DNA of 64,000 bases from Mycobacteroides chelonae CCUG 47445. GTDB lineage: Bacteria > Actinomycetota > Actinomycetes > Mycobacteriales > Mycobacteriaceae. Location of the stretch: contig NZ_CP007220.1 of NCBI RefSeq assembly GCF_001632805.1, positions 3,596,001-3,660,000 on the forward strand. The letters are read 5' to 3'. How positions within the stretch are numbered: position 1 is the stretch's first letter; the number at the start of each line of letters is the position of its first letter. The notes beneath the pieces were generated by a model. It did not search any database and had not been told where the DNA came from. It saw only the letters and a program-made list of their open reading frames with translations. A program made the translations under genes and the position numbers. Shown in pieces: positions 8,454 through 18,739 of this stretch.

Positions 8454-10967
8454 CTACGTTGCGGACTCGGTGGCGGACCTGAATCCCGGAGTGCCCAAGA
8501 GCACCGGAATCTTCCGCGGACCGCTGTCGTCGAATGCGATGGTGGAGTCGAGCTCTTCGGGCGCATTCACGAACGACACGAATCGGCGCAGCTTGTCCTC
8601 ATCGGCCAAGACGGCCGCCCATTCATCGGAATAGCCCTCAACGTGGCGGGCCATTGCGGCTTCCAGGTCATCGGCGATACCCAGCGAGTCCTCGCACACC
8701 ACTGCCCGGATGTGATCGAGGCCACCCTCGATCGCCTCCTGCCACGGCGCCGTGCGCTGCAGCCGATCCGCGGTGCGAATGTAGAACATCAGATAACGGT
8801 CGATGTATTTGATCAGCGTCTCCGAATCCAGATCTCCGGCCAGCAGTTTGGCGTGCGCCGGGGTGGCGCCACCGTTACCTCCGACATAGAGGTTCCAGCC
8901 GTTCTCGGTGGCAATGACGCCGACGTCCTTGCCCCGGGCCTCGGCGCATTCGCGGGCACATCCGGACACGCCCATCTTGAGCTTGTGCGGGGAACGCAGA
9001 CCGCGGTAACGCAATTCGAGTTCGACGGCCATGCCCACCGAATCCTGAACCCCGTACCGGCACCACGTCGAACCCACGCAACTCTTCACGGTGCGCAGGG
9101 ACTTGCCGTAAGCCTGCCCGGATTCCATGCCGGCGTCGATGAGCCGCTTCCAGATCAGCGGGAGCTGCTCGACGCGAGCACCGAACAGATCGATGCGCTG
9201 ACCACCGGTGATCTTGGTGTACAGCCCGAATTCCTTGGCCACTTCGCCGATGACGATGAGCTTCTCCGGAGTCACTTCGCCGCCCGGCAGACGCGGCACC
9301 ACCGAATAGGTGCCGTTCTTCTGCATGTTGGCCAGGAAGTGGTCGTTGGTGTCCTGCAGCGCGGCCTGCTCCCCTTCCAGGATGTGGTCGCTGGACGTGG
9401 AGGCCAAGATGGACGCGACCGTGGGCTTGCAGATGTCGCAGCCGGTTCCGGTGCCGTGCTTGGCGATCAGCTCCGAGAAGGTCCGGATCCCCGTCACCTG
9501 CACCACTTGGAAAAGCTCGGCGCGCGACTGTGCGAAGTGCTCGCACAGCGCCTTGGACTGCTCGACACCCTGAGCGGCCAGGATCTGCTTGAGCATGGGA
9601 ATGCAGCTACCGCAGGATGTTCCGGCACAAGTGGCCGCCTTGAGGGCGGGCACATCGGTGGCGCCCTCACAGATGGCGCTGCAGATCGCGCCCTTGGTCA
9701 CCGCGTTGCACGAGCAGATCTGTGCATCATCGGGCAGTGCGCCGACGCCGATCTCTGCACCCGAGGGCGCGATCAGTGCGGCCGGGTCTGCCGGCAGCTC
9801 CCGGCCCAGCATGGGCCGCAGGGTGCCGTAGGCGCTGGCGTCACCGACGAGGATGCCGCCCAACAGGGTTCGCGCATCATCGGAGACCACGAGCTTGGCA
9901 TAGGTGCCCTTGGTGGCGTCATTGAAGACGACCTCCAGGGCGCCGTCGGAGGCACCGTGGGCATCACCGAAGCTGGCGACGTCCACTCCGAGCAACTTGA
10001 GCTTGGTGGACAGATCGGCGCCCGGAAACTCGGAAGTGCCGCCGAGCAGCCGGTCCGCGACAATCTCGGCGGTGGTGTACCCGGGCGCGACGAGCCCATA
10101 GCAGCGCCCCTCGATGGCGGCTACTTCACCGATCGCATAGATGTGCAGATCGCTTGTCTGGCAGCCGACATCGGTGAAGATGCCTCCGCGTTCGGCCAAC
10201 TCGAGCCCACATTCCCGGGCCAGCTCATCACGCGGCCGGATGCCCGCCGAGAACACCAGCACCGAGGCGTCGATCGTGGATCCGTCCGACAGCTGTACGG
10301 ACAGCGTTCCGTCTTCTGCCTTCTCGATGGCCGCCGTGGACACACTGGTGTGCACCGTGAGCCCGAGCTCGGTGACCAGCCGGGTCAGCAGGGCACCGCC
10401 ACCCTCATCGACCTGCAGGTGCATGAGGCGGGGATTGAGCTCCACGACGTGCGGGGCCAACCCCATGAGGCGCAACGCATTCGCGGCCTCCAAGCCGAGC
10501 AGCCCACCGCCGATGACGACACCCGCAGCACCCGGCGACTTGTCGGCGACGGCCTTGATGGCATCCAGATCATCCATGGTGCGGTAGACGAAGCAGCCGT
10601 CGGCGTCGCCACCGGGCACCGGGGGCACAAACGGGTATGAACCGGTGGCCATCACCAGCGCGTCGTAATCCAGGACGGTGCCGGCTTCGGTGGTGACCGT
10701 CTGCCCGGCCCGGTCGATGCCGACCACCCGGTCGCCGAGATGAAGAGTCACCATGGGGTCATCGGCGTAGCTGTTTCCGGTGAGCGCCAGCGAGTCCCGG
10801 TCCCAGCTCTCGATGTACGAGGACAATGCCACGCGGTCGTACGCGGCGTCGGATTCCTCGCCGAGGACGGTGACCTGCCACTGATCGGTGGCGTCACGCT
10901 CGCGAAGCACCTGGACAAATCGGTGGCCAACCATTCCATGGCCGATGACGACGACTTTCTTGTTCAT
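8454..10967 (-). CDS. nirB: Nitrite reductase [NAD(P)H] large subunit NirB
   Basis: This 837 aa siroheme enzyme reduces nitrite to ammonium with NAD(P)H. Domains in order are an FAD/NAD-binding oxidoreductase (VVVIGHGMVGHRFV near the N terminus and GVVIGGGLLGLEAANAL), a BFD-like [2Fe-2S] domain (CSCNAVTKGAIC then CAGTSCGSCIPML), a nitrite/sulfite reductase ferredoxin-like half-domain, and the [4Fe-4S]-siroheme domain (CVGSTWCRYG and GVSGCARECAEARG give the four Cys). I used ATG 10967 so the FAD motif begins close to the N terminus. An in-frame GTG at 10976 overlaps the narK stop and is equally possible. Opposite-strand open frames over this gene are shadows. Confidence 0.95.
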   Translation of the reverse strand: MNKKVVVIGHGMVGHRFVQVLRERDATDQWQVTVLGEESDAAYDRVALSSYIESWDRDSLALTGNSYADDPMVTLHLGDRVVGIDRAGQTVTTEAGTVLDYDALVMATGSYPFVPPVPGGDADGCFVYRTMDDLDAIKAVADKSPGAAGVVIGGGLLGLEAANALRLMGLAPHVVELNPRLMHLQVDEGGGALLTRLVTELGLTVHTSVSTAAIEKAEDGTLSVQLSDGSTIDASVLVFSAGIRPRDELARECGLELAERGGIFTDVGCQTSDLHIYAIGEVAAIEGRCYGLVAPGYTTAEIVADRLLGGTSEFPGADLSTKLKLLGVDVASFGDAHGASDGALEVVFNDATKGTYAKLVVSDDARTLLGGILVGDASAYGTLRPMLGRELPADPAALIAPSGAEIGVGALPDDAQICSCNAVTKGAICSAICEGATDVPALKAATCAGTSCGSCIPMLKQILAAQGVEQSKALCEHFAQSRAELFQVVQVTGIRTFSELIAKHGTGTGCDICKPTVASILASTSSDHILEGEQAALQDTNDHFLANMQKNGTYSVVPRLPGGEVTPEKLIVIGEVAKEFGLYTKITGGQRIDLFGARVEQLPLIWKRLIDAGMESGQAYGKSLRTVKSCVGSTWCRYGVQDSVGMAVELELRYRGLRSPHKLKMGVSGCARECAEARGKDVGVIATENGWNLYVGGNGGATPAHAKLLAGDLDSETLIKYIDRYLMFYIRTADRLQRTAPWQEAIEGGLDHIRAVVCEDSLGIADDLEAAMARHVEGYSDEWAAVLADEDKLRRFVSFVNAPEELDSTIAFDDSGPRKIPVLLGTPGFRSATESAT

Positions 10968-10972
10968 GACTT

Positions 10973-12418
10973 TCACACCGCCACTTCGTCTTTGGACTCG
11001 ATAACTACCGGCGCGGGGACTCCCACCGGGCGCCGCACGTACGCGTACCAGGTGACCGCCGCGCAGACCACATAGAAGGCAAGGAACACCCAGAACGCCA
11101 TGGTGGCCGACTTTGCGGCGCTGAGGTAGGACGCACGCAGCACCAGGTTGATGGCCACACCACCGAGCGCACCGATGGCTCCGGCCACACCGATCAAGGC
11201 ACCCGACATGGTGCGCGACCAGGTTTCGTCGAGCCCGGCGCTATGCGCCTTGGCGGCGAAGATCGACGGAATCATCTTGTACACCGAGCCATTGCCGATT
11301 CCGGAGACAACGAACAGGACGATGAAGCCCACGACATAGGCGGTCATGATGGCTCCGGAGGGTGCGCCGGCCGTGCGGTCGTCGATGGTTCCGGCGGACA
11401 CCAGGATGCCCGCGCCGAAGATCATCGCGACAAAGGCGTACAGCGAGATCTTGCCGCCACCCGTGCGGTCGGAAAGCCAGCCGCCGAACGGGCGGGCCAG
11501 CGAGCCGAGCAGCGGCCCGATGAACGCGATCTGAGCGGCGTGCAGCGATGCCTGCGCCGCGGCCTGGGCCGGGGTCAGTCCGCTGTGTGCGAGCCCGGCA
11601 AGGAAGTTCAGCTGCAGCACCTGCCCGAACGCGAAACTGAAGCCGATGAAGGAACCGAAGGTGCCGATGTACAGGAAGGCGATGATCCACGAATCCCGGT
11701 ACTTCATCACGTTGATGAGCGAGCGGCCGTCGGTCTTCTGGTTCGCCAGGTTGTCCATGAACAGCGCCGCTCCCACGGCGGCGAAGGCGATCAGCACGAG
11801 GTAGACACCCGCCACCCAGTGCGGCGAACGGTTCCCGGCGGTGGCGATGACGAGCAGGCCGAGCACCTGAATCACCGGGACGCCGATGTTCCCGCCACCC
11901 GCATTGAGGCCCAGCGCCCAGCCCTTGAACCGTTGCGGGTAAAAGGCATTGATGTTGGTCATCGAGGAGGCGAAGTTTCCACCACCGAATCCCGCGACCG
12001 CAGCCACGATCATGAAGGTGGTGTATGACGTCTCCGGGTGCGCCATGAAGTACAAGGTGAGTGAGGTCGGCACCGCCAGCACCAGGGCGCTGAAGATGGT
12101 CCAGTTACGCCCGCCGAACCACGCGGTGGCGAAGGTGTACGGCAGCCGCAGCACGGCACCGACCAGGGTGGGCATGGCCACCAGGAAGAACTTCCCGGCC
12201 GCGTCGATGTGATACACGTTCTGCGGCATGAACAGAACCATCACCGACCAGATGGACCACACCGAGAATCCGACGTGTTCGGCGACCACCGACCAGATCA
12301 GGTTGCGCCGCGCCACTTTCGCACCGCCGTTTTCCCAGGCGGCGACATCCTCCGGATCCCAGTTCTCAATCCAGCGTCCGCGCCGTGCAATTGGGGCTGC
12401 TGCCGTGTTGTTCGCCAT
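10973..12418 (-). CDS. narK: Nitrate/nitrite MFS transporter NarK
   Basis: This 481 aa major facilitator protein has about 12 membrane helices. The nitrate-porter signature glycine-rich stretches are visible (AGFGGGNFASSMTNINAFYP and GNGSVYKMIPSIFA). It imports nitrate or exchanges nitrite across the inner membrane. It is the first gene of a leftward operon with nirB, nirD, the HemD-like regulator and the chelatase. The nirB start sits at or just after its stop. Which mycobacterial NarK paralogue (K2/K3-like) it is cannot be told from this window alone. Confidence 0.92.
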   Translation of the reverse strand: MANNTAAAPIARRGRWIENWDPEDVAAWENGGAKVARRNLIWSVVAEHVGFSVWSIWSVMVLFMPQNVYHIDAAGKFFLVAMPTLVGAVLRLPYTFATAWFGGRNWTIFSALVLAVPTSLTLYFMAHPETSYTTFMIVAAVAGFGGGNFASSMTNINAFYPQRFKGWALGLNAGGGNIGVPVIQVLGLLVIATAGNRSPHWVAGVYLVLIAFAAVGAALFMDNLANQKTDGRSLINVMKYRDSWIIAFLYIGTFGSFIGFSFAFGQVLQLNFLAGLAHSGLTPAQAAAQASLHAAQIAFIGPLLGSLARPFGGWLSDRTGGGKISLYAFVAMIFGAGILVSAGTIDDRTAGAPSGAIMTAYVVGFIVLFVVSGIGNGSVYKMIPSIFAAKAHSAGLDETWSRTMSGALIGVAGAIGALGGVAINLVLRASYLSAAKSATMAFWVFLAFYVVCAAVTWYAYVRRPVGVPAPVVIESKDEVAV

Positions 12419-12464
12419 GCAAGCAAGGTAGAAAAATCTTGTTGCAGCGGCGCTGCTGGCGATG

Positions 12465-12488
12465 ACCGAGCCATCACATCTCGCTCAC
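12465..12488 (-). promoter_or_regulatory. Candidate GlnR-type operator upstream of narK (AC-n9-AC-n9-AC)
   Basis: Three AC dinucleotides occur exactly 11 nt apart (12465-12466, 12476-12477, 12487-12488), 47-70 nt upstream of the narK start. The AC-n9-AC pattern is the core described for mycobacterial GlnR sites, and GlnR controls nitrate/nitrite assimilation in related species. The pattern is short and can occur by chance, so this is an inference. Confidence 0.3.
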
Positions 12489-12505
12489 ATGAGTCTGTCA
12501 TGTGA
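12485..12505. promoter_or_regulatory. Inverted repeat upstream of narK
   Basis: A perfect 7-nt inverted repeat, TCACATG (12485-12491) and CATGTGA (12499-12505), with a 7-nt spacer, lies between narK and the upstream gene. The TCACAT hexamer recurs at 12474 and around 12527. It could be an operator of the nitrate operon (FNR/CRP-like half-sites) or chance. Confidence 0.35.
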
Positions 12506-12554
12506 CGGTGAGCATCCCCGACTACGTCACATGGAGGCTCGAAAGTGATGTGCG

Positions 12555-13409
12555 TTACAGCGTGAGCCGCACCAGCGCCGCGGTCCGCGCCAGCCCCGGG
12601 AAGGACTGTGCCGACGAACGGGGGTGCAGTGCGTGTACGGCCAGCCGGAAGATCAAGGCCCGCAACAGCATCTGCGGCCACTCCGGCAAGGTCGCCCAGC
12701 GTTCGATAAGACCGTCGTCCGCGTCTCCCCAGGACAGTGCGTCCACCACCGCGACACCTGCCGCCCAGGACGCGGGACGCCAGTAGGGGGTGATGTCGGT
12801 GATACCGGGCGCAGCGGCACCCGCGAAAAGCACGGTGCCATACAGGTCACCGTGGACCAGCTGCGGTGGACTCTTGGTGGGCCGCCGCAGACTGGCCAAT
12901 TGATTGATCAGATCGATGGATCGCTGGCCATCGGGCGAACCGGGCGATACCCGGGCAGCAGAGGGCCAAGATTGCAGCGGCCGGTCTTCCCAGGCCGCAC
13001 GATCGGCCGCGATGAATACGTCGACATCGGCCCAGGGCGCCACCGGGGGCTGGGTGAGGAATCGGGGACGTTCCAGCTTGGAGGTGGCCTCATGGAGGCG
13101 CACCGACAGCGACACGACCTCGTCGTGCCGGGGCTCGGGCGCGCCCGCAACGAATGTGTCCGCACGCCAACCCGATACGACATACCGCCCGTCGGTGGAG
13201 CGAACCGGCCGAGCCAAACGCACCCCGTCGATGAACAGGGTGTCGCGCACCTTGGCGGACCACGCGGCACGCGCATGATCCGCTACCAGTGACAACACCA
13301 CTTCACCGCAGCGCCAGCCACCCTCCCATGTCGGGCCTAGCTGGACTGGTTTGACGCCGCTGAGCCCGTAAGTCGCGAGCACGTGCTCGGGTGGGCGGTC
13401 CACAGTCAC
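12555..13409 (-). CDS. TIGR02569 family protein (Rv3205c-like)
   Basis: This is a conserved actinobacterial protein of unknown function, 284 aa, close to the 292 aa M. tuberculosis counterpart as recalled. The start GTG 13409 (VTVDRPPEHVLATYGLSGV) was chosen because the open frame upstream of it has no family resemblance. A histidine/aspartate stretch (LVHGDLYGTVLFAG) resembles the catalytic loop HGDLxxxN of aminoglycoside-phosphotransferase-like kinases, with Thr or Val at the usual Asn. A distant kinase fold is therefore possible but unproven. It lies downstream of moeB on the same strand, 110 nt apart. Confidence 0.8.
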   Translation of the reverse strand: MTVDRPPEHVLATYGLSGVKPVQLGPTWEGGWRCGEVVLSLVADHARAAWSAKVRDTLFIDGVRLARPVRSTDGRYVVSGWRADTFVAGAPEPRHDEVVSLSVRLHEATSKLERPRFLTQPPVAPWADVDVFIAADRAAWEDRPLQSWPSAARVSPGSPDGQRSIDLINQLASLRRPTKSPPQLVHGDLYGTVLFAGAAAPGITDITPYWRPASWAAGVAVVDALSWGDADDGLIERWATLPEWPQMLLRALIFRLAVHALHPRSSAQSFPGLARTAALVRLTL

Positions 13410-13519
13410 GCGGGATACGTTACCGCCTGCAATGAACTGGATTGTGTTCGCTCGGAGTTCGTGTCGGCAGTCACAGATGGGAGGTCCCGCAATACGTGGC
13501 TGTTGCTGGTTCCCATCGA

Positions 13520-14695
13520 TCAGTACATGACCATGTCGGGGTCCACCTGTTTGGCCCAGGCGGCGATGCCACCCTGGAGGTGTACCGCGTCCGCGAAACC
13601 CGCCTTCTTGACCGCCACAAGCGCCTCTGCCGACCGAATCCCCGTCTTGCAGTACAGCACCGCCTGACGATCCTGCGGCAGCTTGGCAAGGCCGGCTCCG
13701 GACTCCAGAGTCGACTTGGGCACCAACTCGGCACCGTCGATGTGAACGATGTCCCATTCGACCGGCTCGCGCACGTCGATCAGCGCCACCTTCTTGTCGG
13801 CGTCGAGCAATTCGCGCAGCTCACGGGGGGTAATAGTGGAATCTGCGACCGCAGCCGAAGCCTCGTCGCTGATCACGCCGCAGAACGCGTCGTAGTCGAT
13901 GAGCTCGGTGATCTTCGGCGTGGCCGGATCCTTGCGGATCTTGATGGTGCGGTACGTCATGTCGAGCGCGTCATACACCATGAGCCTGCCGAGCAAGGAG
14001 TCACCGATTCCGGTGATCAGCTTGATGGCCTCGGTACCCATCACCGAGGCGATGGACGCGCACAGGATGCCCAGCACACCGCCCTCCGCGCAGGACGGCA
14101 CCATGCCCGGAGGCGGCGGCTCGGGGTACAGGTCGCGATAGTTCAAGCCGAGCCCGTCGGGCGCGTCTTCCCAGAAAACAGATACCTGCCCCTCGAAACG
14201 GTAGATCGAGCCCCACACGTAGGGCTTGTGTGCGAGCACCGCGGCATCGTTCACCAGGTAGCGCGTCGCGAAGTTGTCGGTGCCGTCCAGGATCAGGTCG
14301 TACTGGGAGAACAGGTTCACCGCGTTATCGGGTTCCAGGCGCAACTCATGCAACCGCACCTCGACCAGCGGATTGATCTCCAGCACCGAGTCACGTGCAC
14401 TCTGCGCCTTGGACCGGCCGATATCGGACTGGCCGTGGATGATCTGGCGCTGCAGGTTGGACTCGTCCACAACGTCGAACTCGACGATGCCGATGGTGCC
14501 GACACCCGCGGCGGCCAGGTACAAGAGTGTCGGAGATCCGAGGCCGCCCGCACCGATGACGAGCACCTTGGCGTTCTTGAGACGTTTCTGCCCATCGACG
14601 CCCAGGTCAGGGATGATCAGATGCCGGCTGTACCGCGCGACTTCGTCGCGGGTCAGATCGGCGGCGGGACGTACCAACGGCGGCAATGTGGGCAC
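13520..14695 (-). CDS. moeB1: MoeB/MoeZ-type sulfur-carrier adenylyltransferase with rhodanese domain
   Basis: This 391 aa protein has two domains. The E1-like ThiF/MoeB domain (RYSRHLIIPDLG, then the nucleotide-binding VLVIGAGGLGSPTLLYLAAAG) adenylates the C terminus of a ubiquitin-like sulfur carrier. A C-terminal rhodanese domain follows (DVREPVEWDIVHI), with the active Cys in AVLYCKTGIRSAE that carries the persulfide. It serves molybdopterin or thiolation pathways. GTG 14695 has an AGGAG box 6 nt upstream. Length and position match MoeB1 (Rv3206c). Confidence 0.92.
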   Translation of the reverse strand: MPTLPPLVRPAADLTRDEVARYSRHLIIPDLGVDGQKRLKNAKVLVIGAGGLGSPTLLYLAAAGVGTIGIVEFDVVDESNLQRQIIHGQSDIGRSKAQSARDSVLEINPLVEVRLHELRLEPDNAVNLFSQYDLILDGTDNFATRYLVNDAAVLAHKPYVWGSIYRFEGQVSVFWEDAPDGLGLNYRDLYPEPPPPGMVPSCAEGGVLGILCASIASVMGTEAIKLITGIGDSLLGRLMVYDALDMTYRTIKIRKDPATPKITELIDYDAFCGVISDEASAAVADSTITPRELRELLDADKKVALIDVREPVEWDIVHIDGAELVPKSTLESGAGLAKLPQDRQAVLYCKTGIRSAEALVAVKKAGFADAVHLQGGIAAWAKQVDPDMVMY

Positions 14696-14793
14696 CGTGA
14701 CTCCTGTAACTCGAATTCCTCAGGGCTGTCTGAAAGGGCTACAGCTGCATCAACAGTATCGGGATGCCAACCCTTCCCGAGCCGGGACTGCCG

Positions 14794-15813
14794 CTACGGA
14801 ATCGGATACGGCCAGGGATTCGTGCGGCAGCTCTTACCGTCGGGCTTGATCGAATCCGCGTCGAACTTCGCCGCGTCATTGTTGTTGGTGCTGAATGTCT
14901 GCTGCATCATTACCGGCGCCAGCTGTTGGTCCTGCTCACACGGTTCGTGAACCCGATAACCGATGGCATGTCCGACTTCGTGGTTGATGACGTACTGGCG
15001 GTACGAGGTGATGTCGCCCTGGAACGGCACGGCACCGCGCACCCACCGCGCTTCGTTGATGAACACGCGCCGGTCACCGTTTTCGCCGTATCGCGGGTTG
15101 TAGCACGAGGCTTCGAGCTGAATCTCATAGCCGCAGCCCTCGCGCACCGTCGCCGGCGAGGTCAGTGAGATCCGGAAATCAGGTGTGCCGGAGTCGATCC
15201 GGACAAACCCGAACTGCGGGTTATGCGTCCAGCTCTTCTGGCTGGCCAATGTCTCGGTCACCATGCGCGCGAAGAGATCGTCACCACCGAAGCCCATGGT
15301 GTCGATGCCGTCTTCGACCTCGATGGTGTATGCGAACACCTTCGCCGCACCCGTCCCGATCTGGGGCGTCGTACCCGGTACGACGTGCCAGGACTTGGCG
15401 CCGGCCTCGGTGAACGACTCCCCCTCCGGCAGCACGCCGGTGGGCAGGGTCGCGTCGAACTGCGTGAGGCCCTTGGGTGGAGCACCGATGATCGCGTCAC
15501 CCAACGCGCCAATGGATGGCGGATCGGCGACGGGCTCGTTGGGGCCGGTACCCGCGTGTGAGGGTTCGCGCTGCGTGACGGTTTGGTAGCCGACGAAGAC
15601 GGTCAACCCGACCAGCAACGGGATGGCGTACGCGCGCCATCCATAGGTGGAGATGAAACGGCCGAGCCAGGTCTGCTTGCGCCAGCGATCGCGATCGCGC
15701 CGATCGGAACGGATGCGCCCGCTTCCCTCGGCGAGCGGATCGCGCTGGGCGCGCAGTGGCTCGTAGCGTTCGGAGGACTCCTGCACGGGGAGTCGACTCA
15801 TGGTTTCTGGCAT
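14794..15813 (-). CDS. DUF3152 membrane-anchored zinc metallopeptidase-like protein
   Basis: This 339 aa protein has a charged cytoplasmic N terminus, one membrane helix (YAIPLLVGLTVFVGYQ), and an extracytoplasmic domain carrying HEVGHAIGYRVH, the HExxHxxGxxH-like metzincin zinc signature. Two Cys pairs (EGCGYEIQLEASC) could form a disulfide outside the membrane. It corresponds to Rv3207c. The start at 15813 (MPETMSRLPV) is one of three in-frame ATGs (15855, 15813, 15801). It is divergent from the TetR gene. Peptidase activity is inferred from the motif only. Confidence 0.83.
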   Translation of the reverse strand: MPETMSRLPVQESSERYEPLRAQRDPLAEGSGRIRSDRRDRDRWRKQTWLGRFISTYGWRAYAIPLLVGLTVFVGYQTVTQREPSHAGTGPNEPVADPPSIGALGDAIIGAPPKGLTQFDATLPTGVLPEGESFTEAGAKSWHVVPGTTPQIGTGAAKVFAYTIEVEDGIDTMGFGGDDLFARMVTETLASQKSWTHNPQFGFVRIDSGTPDFRISLTSPATVREGCGYEIQLEASCYNPRYGENGDRRVFINEARWVRGAVPFQGDITSYRQYVINHEVGHAIGYRVHEPCEQDQQLAPVMMQQTFSTNNNDAAKFDADSIKPDGKSCRTNPWPYPIP

Positions 15814-15960
15814 GGACCTACGATTATGCGCCCATTGGTGCCGGTCGTAGGTCACCGGGCAAGGATGGCATAGCGACAGGCCATCACGCCTCGGGCACGC
15901 CGCCGGATGCCAGGAGTACTGTCTGTAGTTCGGGTTCAGGCGGATTGAATAGCCGTTTGA

Positions 15961-16919
<959 letters not shown>

Positions 16920-17087
16920 GGGGACACCTTTCCAAGTTGTTGAGCCGCCATCGAGCTCGTATCGACGAGGTTAGCCGACGCGCTTCACGCCGACACACCT
17001 CGCATGATCGTGCCAGTCCGCAAGTCACAGCAGTAACATCAGCATCAGATTTCACATTTGATATGGGGCTGAGAGGAAGCGCTGATC

Positions 17088-17816
17088 ATGGTCGGTTATC
17101 GCGGAGATTCTCGGTACACGAGCGACTACGAGCCCTACGACGACCCGTACGACTCCGAGACAAGCCCGCAGTATCGCGAGTACTCAGGTCTCGACGAGGA
17201 CTTCGAGTACCGGCCCCCGGGTTCCAACGAAAACTGGAAATGGGTCGCGTCCATCGCCGGCGCCGTGCTGGCGATCGCCGTCATCGCGACGGCGGTCGTG
17301 CTCAGTGGTGGCGAAGACAAGCCGCCGGCCGCCGCCATCACCACACCCGTGCCCTCACTGACTCCGGTGACCACCACCGCACCCCCGCCGCCGCCCTCGG
17401 CGACATCGACACAACCCTCGACGACAACCGTGACGAGCACCCCGGTGCAGGAGACTCCGTCCACCGCGCCGTCCACCGAGGCGCCGGCACCCGAGCCTCC
17501 CCCGTCCAACCCGATGCTTCCGCCGGAAGGTCAGCGGCCGATCACCCCCGCGGCATTCGCGTACTACGTGACGGGTAACCAGACACCGGGCGACCTACTC
17601 ACGATCACCTACACCGATGGCAATGGCACAACGCGGACCGTGCTCGGCGCCTCGCTGCCCTGGACGATGATCGTGACCCCGAGCCCCGGTATCACCGGCG
17701 GCTCGATCACGGCGACGAGCTTCGCGAGCCAGATCAACTGCTCGATTACCAACAGCGAGAGTCAGATACTGGCGGTGCAGAGCAGCAACAGCATCATCGC
17801 GCGCTGCGCCAAGTAG
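17088..17816 (+). CDS. MmpS-like membrane protein with Pro/Thr-rich stalk
   Basis: This 242 aa single-pass membrane protein has an acidic Tyr-rich cytoplasmic N terminus (residues 1-50) and a membrane helix (WVASIAGAVLAIAVIATAVVL, about 52-72). A Pro/Thr/Ser stalk (80-145) leads to a C-terminal MmpS-type beta domain (AYYVTGNQTPGDLLTITYTD to IIARCAK) with a Cys pair. No mmpL gene is adjacent. The location matches Rv3209. The acidic Tyr/Ser-rich N terminus could be a phosphorylation target, but that is speculation. Confidence 0.8.
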   Translation: MVGYRGDSRYTSDYEPYDDPYDSETSPQYREYSGLDEDFEYRPPGSNENWKWVASIAGAVLAIAVIATAVVLSGGEDKPPAAAITTPVPSLTPVTTTAPPPPPSATSTQPSTTTVTSTPVQETPSTAPSTEAPAPEPPPSNPMLPPEGQRPITPAAFAYYVTGNQTPGDLLTITYTDGNGTTRTVLGASLPWTMIVTPSPGITGGSITATSFASQINCSITNSESQILAVQSSNSIIARCAK

Positions 17817-17825
17817 ATCTCGTCA

Positions 17826-18476
17826 CTACGCCAGACCGAGGACGGCCATCCGCTCGGTGTGCGCCTTCTGTAGCCGCTCGAAGAACTCGTTGAGGTTGCC
17901 CAAGCCGGCGTCACCGGACATCACCAGCTCGGCAAGCTCATCGTGTCCGGCCAGCACGTGCTGCGCCTGCGTCACGGCCTCACCCAGCAGCCGCCGCCCC
18001 CAGAGGGTGAGCCGGTTGCGCTGCTGCGGGTTGTCCTTGACGGCCTCGCGCACCTGAGCGATAACGAATTCCGAATGCCCCGTGGTGCCCAGCACCGACT
18101 TGAGAACCGCCGCCGATTCACCCGGCAGCGAGGCCACGACCTCGCCATAAAAGTCGGCCGCCAGCGAGTCGCCGATGTACGCCTTCACCATGGCCTCCAG
18201 CCAGGTCCGCGGCAGCGTCAGTGAGTGGTAGTTCTCCAGGGTCTTGACGTACGGCTCCATGGCCGCCAGGACGTCAACTCCGTTGGCCTCCATCGCATCC
18301 CGCAGCACCTCGTAGTGGCGCATCTGCGAAGCGGCCATGCTGGCGATGGCGATCTTGCTGGCCAGGTCGGGTGCCATCTTGGACTCGTCGGTCAACCGGT
18401 AGAACGCCGCGATCTCGCCGTACGCGATCACCGCGAACAGCTGATTGACGCCGGGAGGATCGAGGTCCGTACTCAT
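17826..18476 (-). CDS. Ferritin-like / MiaE-like helical protein (Rv3210c-like)
   Basis: This 216 aa all-helical protein has paired Glu/His residues in positions typical of ferritin-like diiron four-helix bundles (AYGEIAAFYRL and ASQMRHYEVLRDAM, later GDSLAADFYGEVV). The start ATG 18476 (MSTDLDPPGVNQLF) was preferred over the longer frame at 18557, whose extra N terminus lacks family character. The gene is convergent with the MmpS-like gene and divergent from the helicase. The substrate is unknown; tRNA hydroxylase-like activity is only a fold-based possibility. Confidence 0.8.
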   Translation of the reverse strand: MSTDLDPPGVNQLFAVIAYGEIAAFYRLTDESKMAPDLASKIAIASMAASQMRHYEVLRDAMEANGVDVLAAMEPYVKTLENYHSLTLPRTWLEAMVKAYIGDSLAADFYGEVVASLPGESAAVLKSVLGTTGHSEFVIAQVREAVKDNPQQRNRLTLWGRRLLGEAVTQAQHVLAGHDELAELVMSGDAGLGNLNEFFERLQKAHTERMAVLGLA

Positions 18477-18739
18477 GTCTGGAACTCTAGTCGGGGGCCC
18501 ACGGCAGAACACCGATCTGCGCGGCAAACCACGGCGAATCGGAAAAACGCAGCTCACCCGCTACCATGGTCGCAGGACGAACGCCCTGACCACGAAGCAC
18601 CCAGGGATTTCTCCCACAGGAAATGTGCGTGCACGTGCTGCCCTCGCCAATAGACGCGAGCCCGGCCCCTTGGAATCTTAGGAATCCGACCTACCGATCG
18701 TGCGCGCTGAGCGAAAACACGAAAGGTACGTACACCCTC

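Noticed and set aside
8205..10640. 811-codon open frame on the plus strand opposite nirB
   Set aside because: It is antisense to a gene with clear domains and has no recognisable motif. Long antisense frames are expected at this G+C.
17330..17510. Pro/Thr-rich repetitive stretch as a DNA repeat or CRISPR
   Set aside because: It is the low-complexity stalk of the MmpS-like protein with no regular repeat unit.
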